DNA of 10,937 nt, taken from Akkermansiaceae bacterium. GTDB lineage: Bacteria; Verrucomicrobiota; Verrucomicrobiia; Verrucomicrobiales; Akkermansiaceae. Positions 1-5,195 of the stretch are shown piece by piece. Below the pieces are notes generated by a model. That model had not been told where the DNA came from. It saw nothing but the letters and a program-made list of their open reading frames with translations, and did no database searches. Position numbers and translations under genes: made by a program. Position 1 is the first letter of the stretch. Each line of letters starts with the position of its first letter. The stretch spans positions 1 through 10,937 of the forward strand of contig JALOTR010000108.1 in the NCBI GenBank assembly GCA_025457805.1. Reading direction: 5' to 3'.

Positions 1-2
1 AC

Positions 3-677
3 AACCCCACCGGAGCCGTCGCCACCCGCGCCCAACTTGAAGCATGGGTGAAGTATGCCAAACAAAACGACGCCATCATCCTCTTCGATGCCGCCTACGA
101 GGCATTCATCCAGGACCCGGAAATCCCGCGTTCCATTTTTGAAATCGAAGGCGCGAAGGACGTGGCCATCGAGTTCCGTTCCTTCTCGAAAAATGGCGGC
201 TTCACCGGCGTGCGCTGCGCTTATGTCGTCATTCCGAAAACCGTCACTGCCAAGGCGGACGATGGCACTCGCATCCCTCTCCATCAACTCTGGAGCCGCC
301 GCCATAGCACCAAGTTCAACGGTGCATCCTATCCCGTGCAAAAGGCCGCCGCCGCCGTATTTTCCGATGAAGGAAAACAACAGGTCAGCGCGCTCATCGA
401 GCACTACATGGGCAATGCCAAACTCCTCCGCGAAGCCGCCTCCGCCGCCGGTCTGCCAGTCTTCGGCGGCGTCAACGCTCCCTACGTCTGGGTCGGCTGC
501 CCTGCTGGTCTGAGCTCATGGGACATGTTCGACAAAATGCTCGGCGAGGCCCAAGTCGTCATCACCCCCGGCTCCGGATTCGGCTCCGCCGGCGAAGGCT
601 ATTTCCGCATCTCCGCCTTCAACTCCCGCGCCAATGTCGAAGAAGTCTGCCGCAGACTGAAGGCGCTGGTGGCTTGA
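3..677 (+). CDS. dapL: LL-diaminopimelate aminotransferase, C-terminal 224 residues (5' end outside window)
   Basis: DapL is a PLP-dependent fold-type I aminotransferase that converts tetrahydrodipicolinate directly to LL-diaminopimelate, with glutamate as amino donor, for lysine and peptidoglycan synthesis. The reading frame is open from the window edge and starts with the NPTG motif. The fragment shows the cofactor-binding Asp and Tyr in LFDAAYEAF (fragment residues 29 and 32), the Schiff-base lysine in [10 protein letters not shown] (residue 63, codon 189-191) and the substrate-carboxylate arginine in [10 protein letters not shown] (residue 202, codon 606-608). The family is about 410 residues long, so roughly the N-terminal 45% is missing because of the window edge. 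The stop at 675-677 gives the C-terminus KALVA. The last 67 bases recur at 1373-1439 beyond a toxin-antitoxin pair, so this 3' end may have been replaced by an incoming segment. No terminator is visible after the stop. Confidence 0.93.
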   Translation, partial: NPTGAVATRAQLEAWVKYAKQNDAIILFDAAYEAFIQDPEIPRSIFEIEGAKDVAIEFRSFSKNGGFTGVRCAYVVIPKTVTAKADDGTRIPLHQLWSRRHSTKFNGASYPVQKAAAAVFSDEGKQQVSALIEHYMGNAKLLREAASAAGLPVFGGVNAPYVWVGCPAGLSSWDMFDKMLGEAQVVITPGSGFGSAGEGYFRISAFNSRANVEEVCRRLKALVA

Positions 678-678
678 G
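612..678 (+). repeat. Direct repeat, copy A: 3' end of dapL
   Basis: These 67 bases encode the last 21 residues of DapL, its stop codon and one further base. They recur in the same orientation at 1373-1439, offset by 761 bases, with 64 of 67 identical. The differences are T635/C1396, A641/G1402 and A656/G1417, all synonymous third positions (Asn, Glu, Arg). Similarity stops sharply on both sides: 610-611 and 679 already differ from the second copy. The repeat begins four bases after the codon of the substrate-binding arginine. The two copies bracket the toxin-antitoxin pair at 740-1352, as expected for an element that entered a gene's 3' end and supplied a replacement end. Confidence 0.9.
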
Positions 679-704
679 AGGGATTTCACCTTTGAAAAAT
701 CGTC

Positions 705-732
705 TTCATCTTTCCGTGGGACGTGCTAGTCT
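705..732 (+). promoter_or_regulatory. Putative promoter of the PIN toxin-antitoxin pair, leaderless layout
   Basis: A possible -35 element TTCATC (705-710) is separated by 16 bases from TAGTCT (727-732), which lies within the box TGCTAGT (724-730). Seven bases separate the -10 candidate from the ATG at 740, so transcription would begin at or next to the start codon. No Shine-Dalgarno sequence precedes the ATG (the bases are CTTACCCCC), which fits a leaderless message. The same box sits at almost the same distance before the second module's start codon. The hexamers are poor matches to the sigma-70 consensus; the main support is the shared box and its spacing. Confidence 0.4.
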
Positions 733-739
733 TACCCCC

Positions 740-946
740 ATGATTTCGATCGAAGACCGTTTAAAATCTCTCGAAGAGGAAGTCGCCGGAATGAAGGCCA
801 TCCTCCAAAAGCCTGCACCTCGCGAAGATCGGTGGGAAAGCACGGTAGGCATGTTCGAAGGTGATCCTCTCTTCGTGGAGGCACTGCGTCTAGGTCGGGA
901 GTATCGCGAAGGCAAAGCCGGGAATGACATCTGTGAAGGTGCTTGA
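740..946 (+). CDS. Probable antitoxin of a PIN-domain toxin-antitoxin pair
   Basis: This is a 68-residue acidic protein. Residues 4-22 (IEDRLKSLEEEVAGMKAIL) are a heptad-like helix suited to dimerisation. Residues 40-57 (EGDPLFVEALRLGREYRE) resemble the C-terminal toxin-binding tails of small antitoxins. Its size, its position directly before a PIN-domain toxin and the 23-base overlap with that gene support an antitoxin role. It shows no clear ribbon-helix-helix, AbrB or HTH motif, so whether it binds its own promoter is unknown. I chose the ATG at 740 because it follows the TGCTAGT box and begins the conserved-looking helix. The frame is open further upstream (from 518), but that part overlaps dapL in another frame and is a shadow. 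Confidence 0.72.
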   Translation: MISIEDRLKSLEEEVAGMKAILQKPAPREDRWESTVGMFEGDPLFVEALRLGREYREGKAGNDICEGA

Positions 947-1352
947 TACCAACCACCTCGCCGAACTTGAGGAAAACTCTGCGGCAGGAAAACTCCTCCG
1001 CGCGCGGCTTCAGCTTCAAACGGATCCCCTTGCCACCACCATTATCACGGTCGAAGAGCATCTGCGGGGCTGGTTGGCCTTGCTCAATCGCTCCAACGAC
1101 CCGGACTGGCAAATTCGGGTCTATGCAAGACTTCAACGACAAGTGGACTTGTTTGCCCATTGGATGGTGCTTCCTTTCGATCAAGAGGCCGCTGCCCTGC
1201 TCCGGTATTTCCAGAAGCAGCGACTGAAAATCGGCACCATGGATTTGAAAATCGCCTGCATTGCAATCGCCCACGATGCCACGCTCCTCACTCGCAACAC
1301 CGTGGACTTTGCCCAAGTCCCGGGACTGCGTTTTGAGAACTGGCTGGACTAG
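924..1352 (+). CDS. vapC: PIN-domain ribonuclease toxin, VapC-like
   Basis: This 142-residue protein has the length of a single PIN domain. VapC toxins are Mg2+-dependent RNases that cut tRNA or rRNA and are held inactive by their cognate antitoxin. The expected acidic residues are visible: Asp8 in VLDTNHLAEL, Glu44/Glu45 in TVEEHLRG, Asp107 in GTMDLKIA, and Asp128 in the C-terminal TRNTVDF signature. The domain runs to the end (RFENWLD) and looks intact and probably active. The gene overlaps the antitoxin gene by 23 bases in another frame, which suggests translational coupling. ATG 924 is preceded by a weak purine stretch (GCCGGGA); GTG 933 is an alternative start. The pair is bracketed by two copies of the dapL 3' end, a sign of acquisition. 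The VapC label is by family; the RNA target cannot be read from the sequence. Confidence 0.87.
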   Translation: MTSVKVLDTNHLAELEENSAAGKLLRARLQLQTDPLATTIITVEEHLRGWLALLNRSNDPDWQIRVYARLQRQVDLFAHWMVLPFDQEAAALLRYFQKQRLKIGTMDLKIACIAIAHDATLLTRNTVDFAQVPGLRFENWLD

Positions 1353-1372
1353 AAGGTGGTCAGTAAACCAAT

Positions 1373-1439
1373 TCCGCCTTCAACTCCCGCGCCAACGTCG
1401 AGGAAGTCTGCCGCAGGCTGAAGGCGCTGGTGGCTTGAG
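1373..1439 (+). pseudogene. Direct repeat, copy B: detached remnant of the dapL 3' end
   Basis: This copy retains 21 codons (Ser-Ala-Phe-Asn onward to LKALVA) and the stop at 1436-1438, but has no gene body: upstream lie the PIN toxin gene and a 20-base spacer. It is 64/67 identical to 612-678, and all three changes are synonymous (AAT to AAC, GAA to GAG, AGA to AGG). A dead fragment should gather changes at all codon positions, so this one was probably coding until recently. It may be the original host dapL end, displaced when the upstream segment brought in its own. Nothing suggests it is translated now. Confidence 0.88.
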
Positions 1440-1461
1440 CGACGCCTACGCAAACAAGCGC

Positions 1462-1490
1462 TCGCCACGTGCCGGGCTGGGTGCTAGTTT
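1462..1490 (+). promoter_or_regulatory. Putative promoter of the second toxin-antitoxin-like module, leaderless layout
   Basis: The box TGCTAGT recurs at 1482-1488, 44 bases after the stop of the dapL remnant (47 bases in the first module). The -10 candidate TAGTTT (1485-1490) lies 17 bases after a weak -35 candidate TCGCCA (1462-1467). Six bases then separate it from GTG 1497, so the transcript could start on the initiation codon. No Shine-Dalgarno sequence is present (TTCCTTTC precedes the GTG). Outside the box the spacer shares little sequence with the first module's. Confidence 0.35.
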
Positions 1491-1496
1491 CCTTTC

Positions 1497-1727
1497 GTGA
1501 GCGAAGCTCGCGTGGTCATCAATCTGGAGGAAAGCATCGGCAAACAGGTCGGTCGCCGCAAGCCGCCAACGGATCCGCTGCGGGTGGCGAGCGACCTGAA
1601 CCAACTTGCAACCGGTCTGCTCGCCGCATCCGGGAACAAGCTCCCGCGACGCGGAGTTTTCCGGTTCCATACCCATGAGGAGGCAGACCAATGGATGATG
1701 ACTCGAGGACCGAAGACGAAGAGCTGA
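1497..1727 (+). CDS. Small antitoxin-like protein with C-terminal HTHEEADQWMM motif
   Basis: This is a 76-residue protein starting at GTG 1497, directly after a TGCTAGT box. Residues 55-68 read FRFHTHEEADQWMM. From memory, that motif ends many small proteins encoded just before AbiEii-like or DUF6036-like nucleotidyltransferases in type IV-like toxin-antitoxin loci. The N-terminal part has charged, helical stretches (residues 8-20 and 28-44). The next gene overlaps it by 37 bases in another frame, the usual arrangement for such pairs. The partner is apparently broken, so this may be an orphaned antitoxin. The assignment rests on motif memory and layout; no known fold is evident. Confidence 0.55.
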   Translation: MSEARVVINLEESIGKQVGRRKPPTDPLRVASDLNQLATGLLAASGNKLPRRGVFRFHTHEEADQWMMTRGPKTKS

Positions 1728-1846
1728 CTTCCCGCGCTCCGACGCAGGAAGACTTCGTGAAGCTGTGCGCTCGGCTCAATGAATTGGGAGCCCTGCTGTT
1801 CCTCCGTCATCAGTATGGCGATGAGATATTCAGAAAAGGCAATTGA
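1691..1846 (+). pseudogene. Truncated nucleotidyltransferase-like partner (probable dead toxin)
   Basis: This 51-residue frame starts at ATG 1691 inside the end of the preceding gene. Residues 14-35 contain RAPTQEDFVKLCARLNELGA, which resembles the segment just before the GG.A nucleotide-binding core in DUF6036-like or AbiEii-like nucleotidyltransferases ('..P..EDF..LC..LN..GA.Y.VIGG.A'). After LNELGA the resemblance ends (LLFLRHQYGDEIFRKGN), and neither the GG.A core nor the downstream DxD residues appear before the stop at 1844-1846. The next frame (CCSSVISMAMRYSEKAIEIW) does not restore a recognisable core either. I read it as the 5' stump of a toxin gene whose remainder was deleted, with the junction near 1790. 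A genuine short protein is possible. Confidence 0.45.
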
Positions 1847-1872
1847 GATCTGGAGTGTGTCTTGAGAACGTA

Positions 1873-1894
1873 GTCGAGGACTTCAGTCCCCGAC
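1873..1894. repeat. REP-like palindrome with TTCA loop
   Basis: A 9-base arm (GTCGAGGAC, 1873-1881), the loop TTCA and the arm GTCCCCGAC (1886-1894) form a hairpin with one A:C mismatch. No T-run follows on either strand, so it is a poor intrinsic terminator. The size and GC-rich arms suit a REP-type element in the gap between the broken toxin gene and the exporter gene. It could equally be a scar of the deletion that removed the toxin's 3' part. Only one copy was noticed in the window. Confidence 0.4.
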
Positions 1895-1966
1895 AAAGCG
1901 CTGCCAGGCAATTCCCTTGTCATGCCGGGCAAATGAATTCATTCCTCCATCGTCGTTTGCTTGTCC

Positions 1967-3196
1967 ATGGACCCCACTGAATTCCGCGCCCGCACCCGCT
2001 TCATTCTGAAGCTGGGCAGGGCTTTGCATGAATGTGGGACGACGAGCCAGCGGATGGAGCGCCATCTTTCCAATGTGACGCGCATGCTCGGGCTCAATGG
2101 CAGTTTCATGATCAGCCCTACGACCTTCACCTGTGCGTTTTGGGAGCAGGATGAGTTCGATCAATCCATCCACATCGAACGCATCGAACCGGCGGAACTC
2201 AATCTGGGCCGCTTGTGGGAAATCGATCGACTGGTGGAAAGCATCGCCGATGGCAGACTCAGTTTTGCCGATGGTATGGATCAACTGGAGAAGGTGACCA
2301 AGGCTCCACTGAATTATAACAACGCCGCAAACGCCATCTCATGGGCACTCATGGGAGGATCCTTCGCCGCACTGCTTTCTTCGCAAACGCTCGATTGCAT
2401 CGTGGCGGGCTTGATATCGTTGATCCTGTTTTTTGTTTCAAGGGTCACCACGCTTGATGCCGGATGGAAACCCGTGCTGACGATCGTCGCGCCATTTGTC
2501 TCCGGCCTGCTGGCCAGCGCGGTTGCGGCGTTCGGCTTCAGCATCAATGTGCCTTTTGTCATCCTCTCATCGATCATCATTTATATTCCAGGACTGGCGT
2601 TGACCGTCGCTCTAACAGAAATTTCGGTGGGTCATCTCATCTCCGGAACCTCGCGGCTGGTGGATGCGCTGATGTTGTTGCTCAAACTCTTCTTCGGCGC
2701 GGTGAGTGGCATGGCAGTGGCGAAGTTTGTTTTCCCGGCAGATGCCGCAGCCCTCCATTTCCTTTCACCGTTGGCGGATTGGAAAACCTGGCCAGCAGTG
2801 GCGGGGCTCTCGCTCGGATTGGGAATCGCCCTCAATATCCCGCAGCGCAAAATCCTGTGGGGACTGCTGTCCGCAGCCATCGCCTTCGGCTCCGCAAGGA
2901 TCGGCGAGGCATGGTTCGGGATGTATGCCGGCATGTTCATCGGCGCGCTGACCGTGGGTTTGTTCAGCAATCTCTACTCGCGGATCACGCGCGGTCCGGG
3001 CTCCATCCTGATGACGCAGGGGATCGTCCTGCTCGTGCCGGGCAGCCGGACCTACATGATCCTCAATCACTGGGTCTCCGGGGAAACCATCCTGCCGGGA
3101 GCCACCAGCGGGAATCAGGCCCTGATGGTGTTCCTCGCCCTGATTGCCGGGCTGCTGTTTTCCAACGCCCTGCTGCCCACGCAGAAGAGCCTTTGA
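1967..3196 (+). CDS. Threonine/serine exporter family protein (ThrE; fused YjjP-YjjB type)
   Basis: This is a 409-residue inner-membrane protein. Residues 1 to about 125 are soluble and hold the start of the ThrE/DUF1212 domain (RFILKLGRALHECGTTSQRM). About ten hydrophobic segments follow from residue ~128 to the C-terminus. The stretch PGLALTVALTEISVGHLISG and the later GIVLLVPGS are typical of the DUF1212 and DUF3815 halves. Members such as Corynebacterium ThrE export threonine and serine using the membrane potential; in E. coli the two halves are separate genes (yjjP, yjjB). The fusion length is normal. I chose ATG 1967 over TTG 1961, two codons upstream. No Shine-Dalgarno sequence is visible; TTGTCA at 1917-1922 is a weak -35 candidate. 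The substrate in this organism is unknown. Confidence 0.88.
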   Translation: MDPTEFRARTRFILKLGRALHECGTTSQRMERHLSNVTRMLGLNGSFMISPTTFTCAFWEQDEFDQSIHIERIEPAELNLGRLWEIDRLVESIADGRLSFADGMDQLEKVTKAPLNYNNAANAISWALMGGSFAALLSSQTLDCIVAGLISLILFFVSRVTTLDAGWKPVLTIVAPFVSGLLASAVAAFGFSINVPFVILSSIIIYIPGLALTVALTEISVGHLISGTSRLVDALMLLLKLFFGAVSGMAVAKFVFPADAAALHFLSPLADWKTWPAVAGLSLGLGIALNIPQRKILWGLLSAAIAFGSARIGEAWFGMYAGMFIGALTVGLFSNLYSRITRGPGSILMTQGIVLLVPGSRTYMILNHWVSGETILPGATSGNQALMVFLALIAGLLFSNALLPTQKSL

Positions 3197-3216
3197 AGGT
3201 GGGGCAAATCAATTCC

Positions 3217-4506
3217 ATGGACGCTGGCGGCAAAGCGGTGTTAGATAGTGACCATGATACCGATGCCGTGATGTTTTATGAGACGCCCGATATCGCCCAC
3301 AATACCACCACGCCCGGCGACAACTCGGGGTGGCAGTATGAAGGGAAATTCATGACCTTTCTCGGTGTGCCCATCGCCCCGCACTTTTTCATCACGGCCA
3401 AACACTTCGGCGGCTCGGTGGGCACGACCTTCGATTTTCACGGCGACCTCTACACGACCATCGCAGTCCACAATAGCCCGAACACGGACCTCGCGATCTG
3501 GGAAGTCAATCACGCCAAGCCCTTTCCCACCTGGGCACCGCTTTCGAGCGGAGCGCAGGACATCGGCGCAAATGCCGCCATCTTCGGCCGCGGCACCCGG
3601 CGTGGAGATCTGGTTACCGTGGGCGGTCAGGATAAGGGTTGGAAATGGGGAACCGGCGATGATGTGAAGCGTTGGGGAAGAAACATCGTGGAGGGCACTG
3701 TTTCGGGCGGGCCGACTCTGGGGACCTTGCTCTATTGTGATTTCAACCGAAGCGGCGTCGCCGATGAATGCCATTTGTCGGTAGGTGATTCCGGCGGCGG
3801 CTTGTTTGTGTTGGAAGATGGATTGTGGCGCCTGGCTGGAATCCATTACGCAGTGGATGGACCTTTCCGAGAACCACCCTCCGGCCCTTCATTCAATGGT
3901 GCTTTGGTGGATTGTGGCGGGCTCGAATATAAAAATGGACCGAACTGGATTCCCGTTCCGGAAGACACCGAGGACGTCACCTCCAGTTTCTACAGTTCTC
4001 GCATTTCCTCATCGATCACTTGGATCCAAAGCATCGCCGCCACGGCATCCGCGACCTTGCTTGCACCGGAAAACTACACCGCGTGGAGCAAGTTGTATTT
4101 TTCTCCCGCACAAATCGCAAATCCAACCGTGAGCGGGATGTCGGCGGATGCCGATGCGGACGGGATTGTGAACCTCATGGAATTCGCCCTCCACCTCGAT
4201 CCCATCTTCAACGAACGTGTCACCATGACCGCAACGACCGGCCTGCGCGGACTTCCTTTGGTAAAGGTGGAACCGGATGGCGGCGATGAGCGCTTGACGA
4301 TCGAGTTCGTGCGGAGAACTGCGGCGAGCGGGTCGGAATTGACCTATGTGCATCAGTTCTCCGATGACCTCGTGACTTGGGAAACCGTGGGAACCGAATC
4401 GATCTCCGCCATCAATCCGCGCTGGGAACGCGTGAAGGTGGTGGATGCGGAAACCACCACGAGTGCCACCAAGCGTTACGCCCGCATCCGGGTGATCGCG
4501 GATTGA
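3217..4506 (+). CDS. Trypsin-like serine protease with Verrucomicrobial C-terminal module, apparently lacking its signal peptide
   Basis: From ATG 3217 the product has 429 residues. The chymotrypsin-fold triad is complete: His63 in FFITAKHFGG, Asp91 in NTDLAIWEV and Ser192 in VGDSGGGLF. The catalytic domain covers about residues 17-245. A C-terminal region follows, with an Asp-rich, probably Ca2+-binding segment DADADGIVNLMEFALHLDP (311-329) and FSDDLVTWE (381-389), both typical of exported Verrucomicrobiota proteins. Relatives as I remember them have a signal peptide just before the AVMFYETPD-like segment. Here that place holds the polar MDAGGKAVLDSDHDTD, with no hydrophobic helix in any forward frame between 3197 and 3265. 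The same frame stays open back to 2464 inside the exporter gene, but that part is a shadow. The gene starts 20 bases after the exporter stop. Export is therefore uncertain, and the gene may have lost its 5' end. Confidence 0.85.
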   Translation: MDAGGKAVLDSDHDTDAVMFYETPDIAHNTTTPGDNSGWQYEGKFMTFLGVPIAPHFFITAKHFGGSVGTTFDFHGDLYTTIAVHNSPNTDLAIWEVNHAKPFPTWAPLSSGAQDIGANAAIFGRGTRRGDLVTVGGQDKGWKWGTGDDVKRWGRNIVEGTVSGGPTLGTLLYCDFNRSGVADECHLSVGDSGGGLFVLEDGLWRLAGIHYAVDGPFREPPSGPSFNGALVDCGGLEYKNGPNWIPVPEDTEDVTSSFYSSRISSSITWIQSIAATASATLLAPENYTAWSKLYFSPAQIANPTVSGMSADADADGIVNLMEFALHLDPIFNERVTMTATTGLRGLPLVKVEPDGGDERLTIEFVRRTAASGSELTYVHQFSDDLVTWETVGTESISAINPRWERVKVVDAETTTSATKRYARIRVIAD

Positions 4507-4566
4507 TACGAGGTGGGACGGGTTTTCCCTTTGATTCCGGCATGCGATTCGTCCATGGTGGCAGTC

Positions 4567-5190
4567 ATGAAATTCACATCCCTTTTCCGGCGAGTCTTTA
4601 TTGCATGGGTGACATGGTACGCCCTCACCCTTGCCCAAGCCGCAGAGACATCGCGCTTGCAGGAAGGTGACATCGTTTTCAGCAGCTCCAAGCGCGGACA
4701 AGGCGAGGCCATCATCGCCGCGACAGGATCGCCCTACACCCACTGCGGCATCGTGTTTGAAAAGGACGGGAAGATGATGGTTTTGGAGGCTGTGCAGCCG
4801 GTGGGAATTGTCAGTCTGGAACGATTCATCTCCTTGAGCGAGCCCGGCACCTTCACTGCCAAGCGACTCAAGACCACCGTCACTCCCGCTCTCTATCAGA
4901 AAGCCCGCACTTGGGCGCAGCAACAGATGGGACGCAACTACGACGCGCGCTTCCTCTGGGACGACACCAATCTGTATTGCTCGGAGCTGGTGTGGAAAAT
5001 CTACCAAAAAGCCGGAGTGGAGTTATGCACACCCCGCAAGTTTCGGGATTATGATCTGGAGAAACCCGCGGTGAAGAAAATCATCCAACAACGCTTCGGC
5101 GGCATGGACCGCGTGCCGATGGATGAAAAAGTCGTGGCTCCGTCTGACATCGCGGGATCGACGATGTTGATGGAAGTGCCACTTAATTAG
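4567..5190 (+). CDS. YiiX-type permuted papain-like cysteine hydrolase (NlpC/P60 superfamily), exported
   Basis: This is a 207-residue protein. Residues 1-26 form a signal peptide: charged MKFTSLFRR, a hydrophobic FIAWVTWYALTL core and a probable cut after AQA. The mature part begins LQEGDIVFSSS and carries the permuted catalytic order of the YiiX/YaeF (Peptidase_C92/DUF830) group: His59 in GSPYTHCGIVFEKDG precedes Cys138 in LYCSELVWKIYQKAG, with Glu74 in VLEAVQP between them. Related enzymes cleave amide or ester bonds in peptides, peptidoglycan fragments or lipids; the substrate here is unknown. I chose ATG 4567 because it gives the signal peptide; ATG 4555 and ATG 4513 would only add residues in front of it. 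No good Shine-Dalgarno sequence is present. The gene follows the protease by 60 bases and ends 5 bases before the stop of the convergent TPR gene. Confidence 0.86.
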   Translation: MKFTSLFRRVFIAWVTWYALTLAQAAETSRLQEGDIVFSSSKRGQGEAIIAATGSPYTHCGIVFEKDGKMMVLEAVQPVGIVSLERFISLSEPGTFTAKRLKTTVTPALYQKARTWAQQQMGRNYDARFLWDDTNLYCSELVWKIYQKAGVELCTPRKFRDYDLEKPAVKKIIQQRFGGMDRVPMDEKVVAPSDIAGSTMLMEVPLN

Positions 5191-5195
5191 TGCCA

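Noticed and set aside
518..739. Upstream extension of the antitoxin frame
   Set aside because: It overlaps dapL out of frame and is Arg-rich low-complexity sequence; the ATG at 740 after the TGCTAGT box is the better start.
732..1316. 194-residue open frame on the minus strand
   Set aside because: It is antisense to both toxin-antitoxin genes, which have clear family motifs on the plus strand.
1353..1372. Small inverted repeat TGGT...ACCA after the PIN toxin gene as a terminator
   Set aside because: The stem is only four base pairs and no T-run follows, so it is indistinguishable from chance.
1261..1500. 79-residue plus-strand open frame over the dapL remnant
   Set aside because: It reads the remnant in the wrong frame and overlaps the toxin's C-terminus; it has no start signal or motif.
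1957..1966. TTGCTTGT before the exporter start as a third copy of the TGCTAGT box
   Set aside because: It has a mismatch and sits only two bases from the ATG, too close to serve as a -10 element for that start.
2464..3216. Open frame that would extend the serine protease N-terminus by about 250 residues
   Set aside because: It lies entirely over the well-supported exporter gene in another frame, is Arg/Gly/Pro-rich as expected for a GC-rich shadow frame, and contains no signal peptide or known domain.
4009..5007. 332-residue open frame on the minus strand
   Set aside because: It is antisense to the protease C-terminal module and the YiiX-type hydrolase. Its composition is typical of an antisense shadow and no motif is visible.
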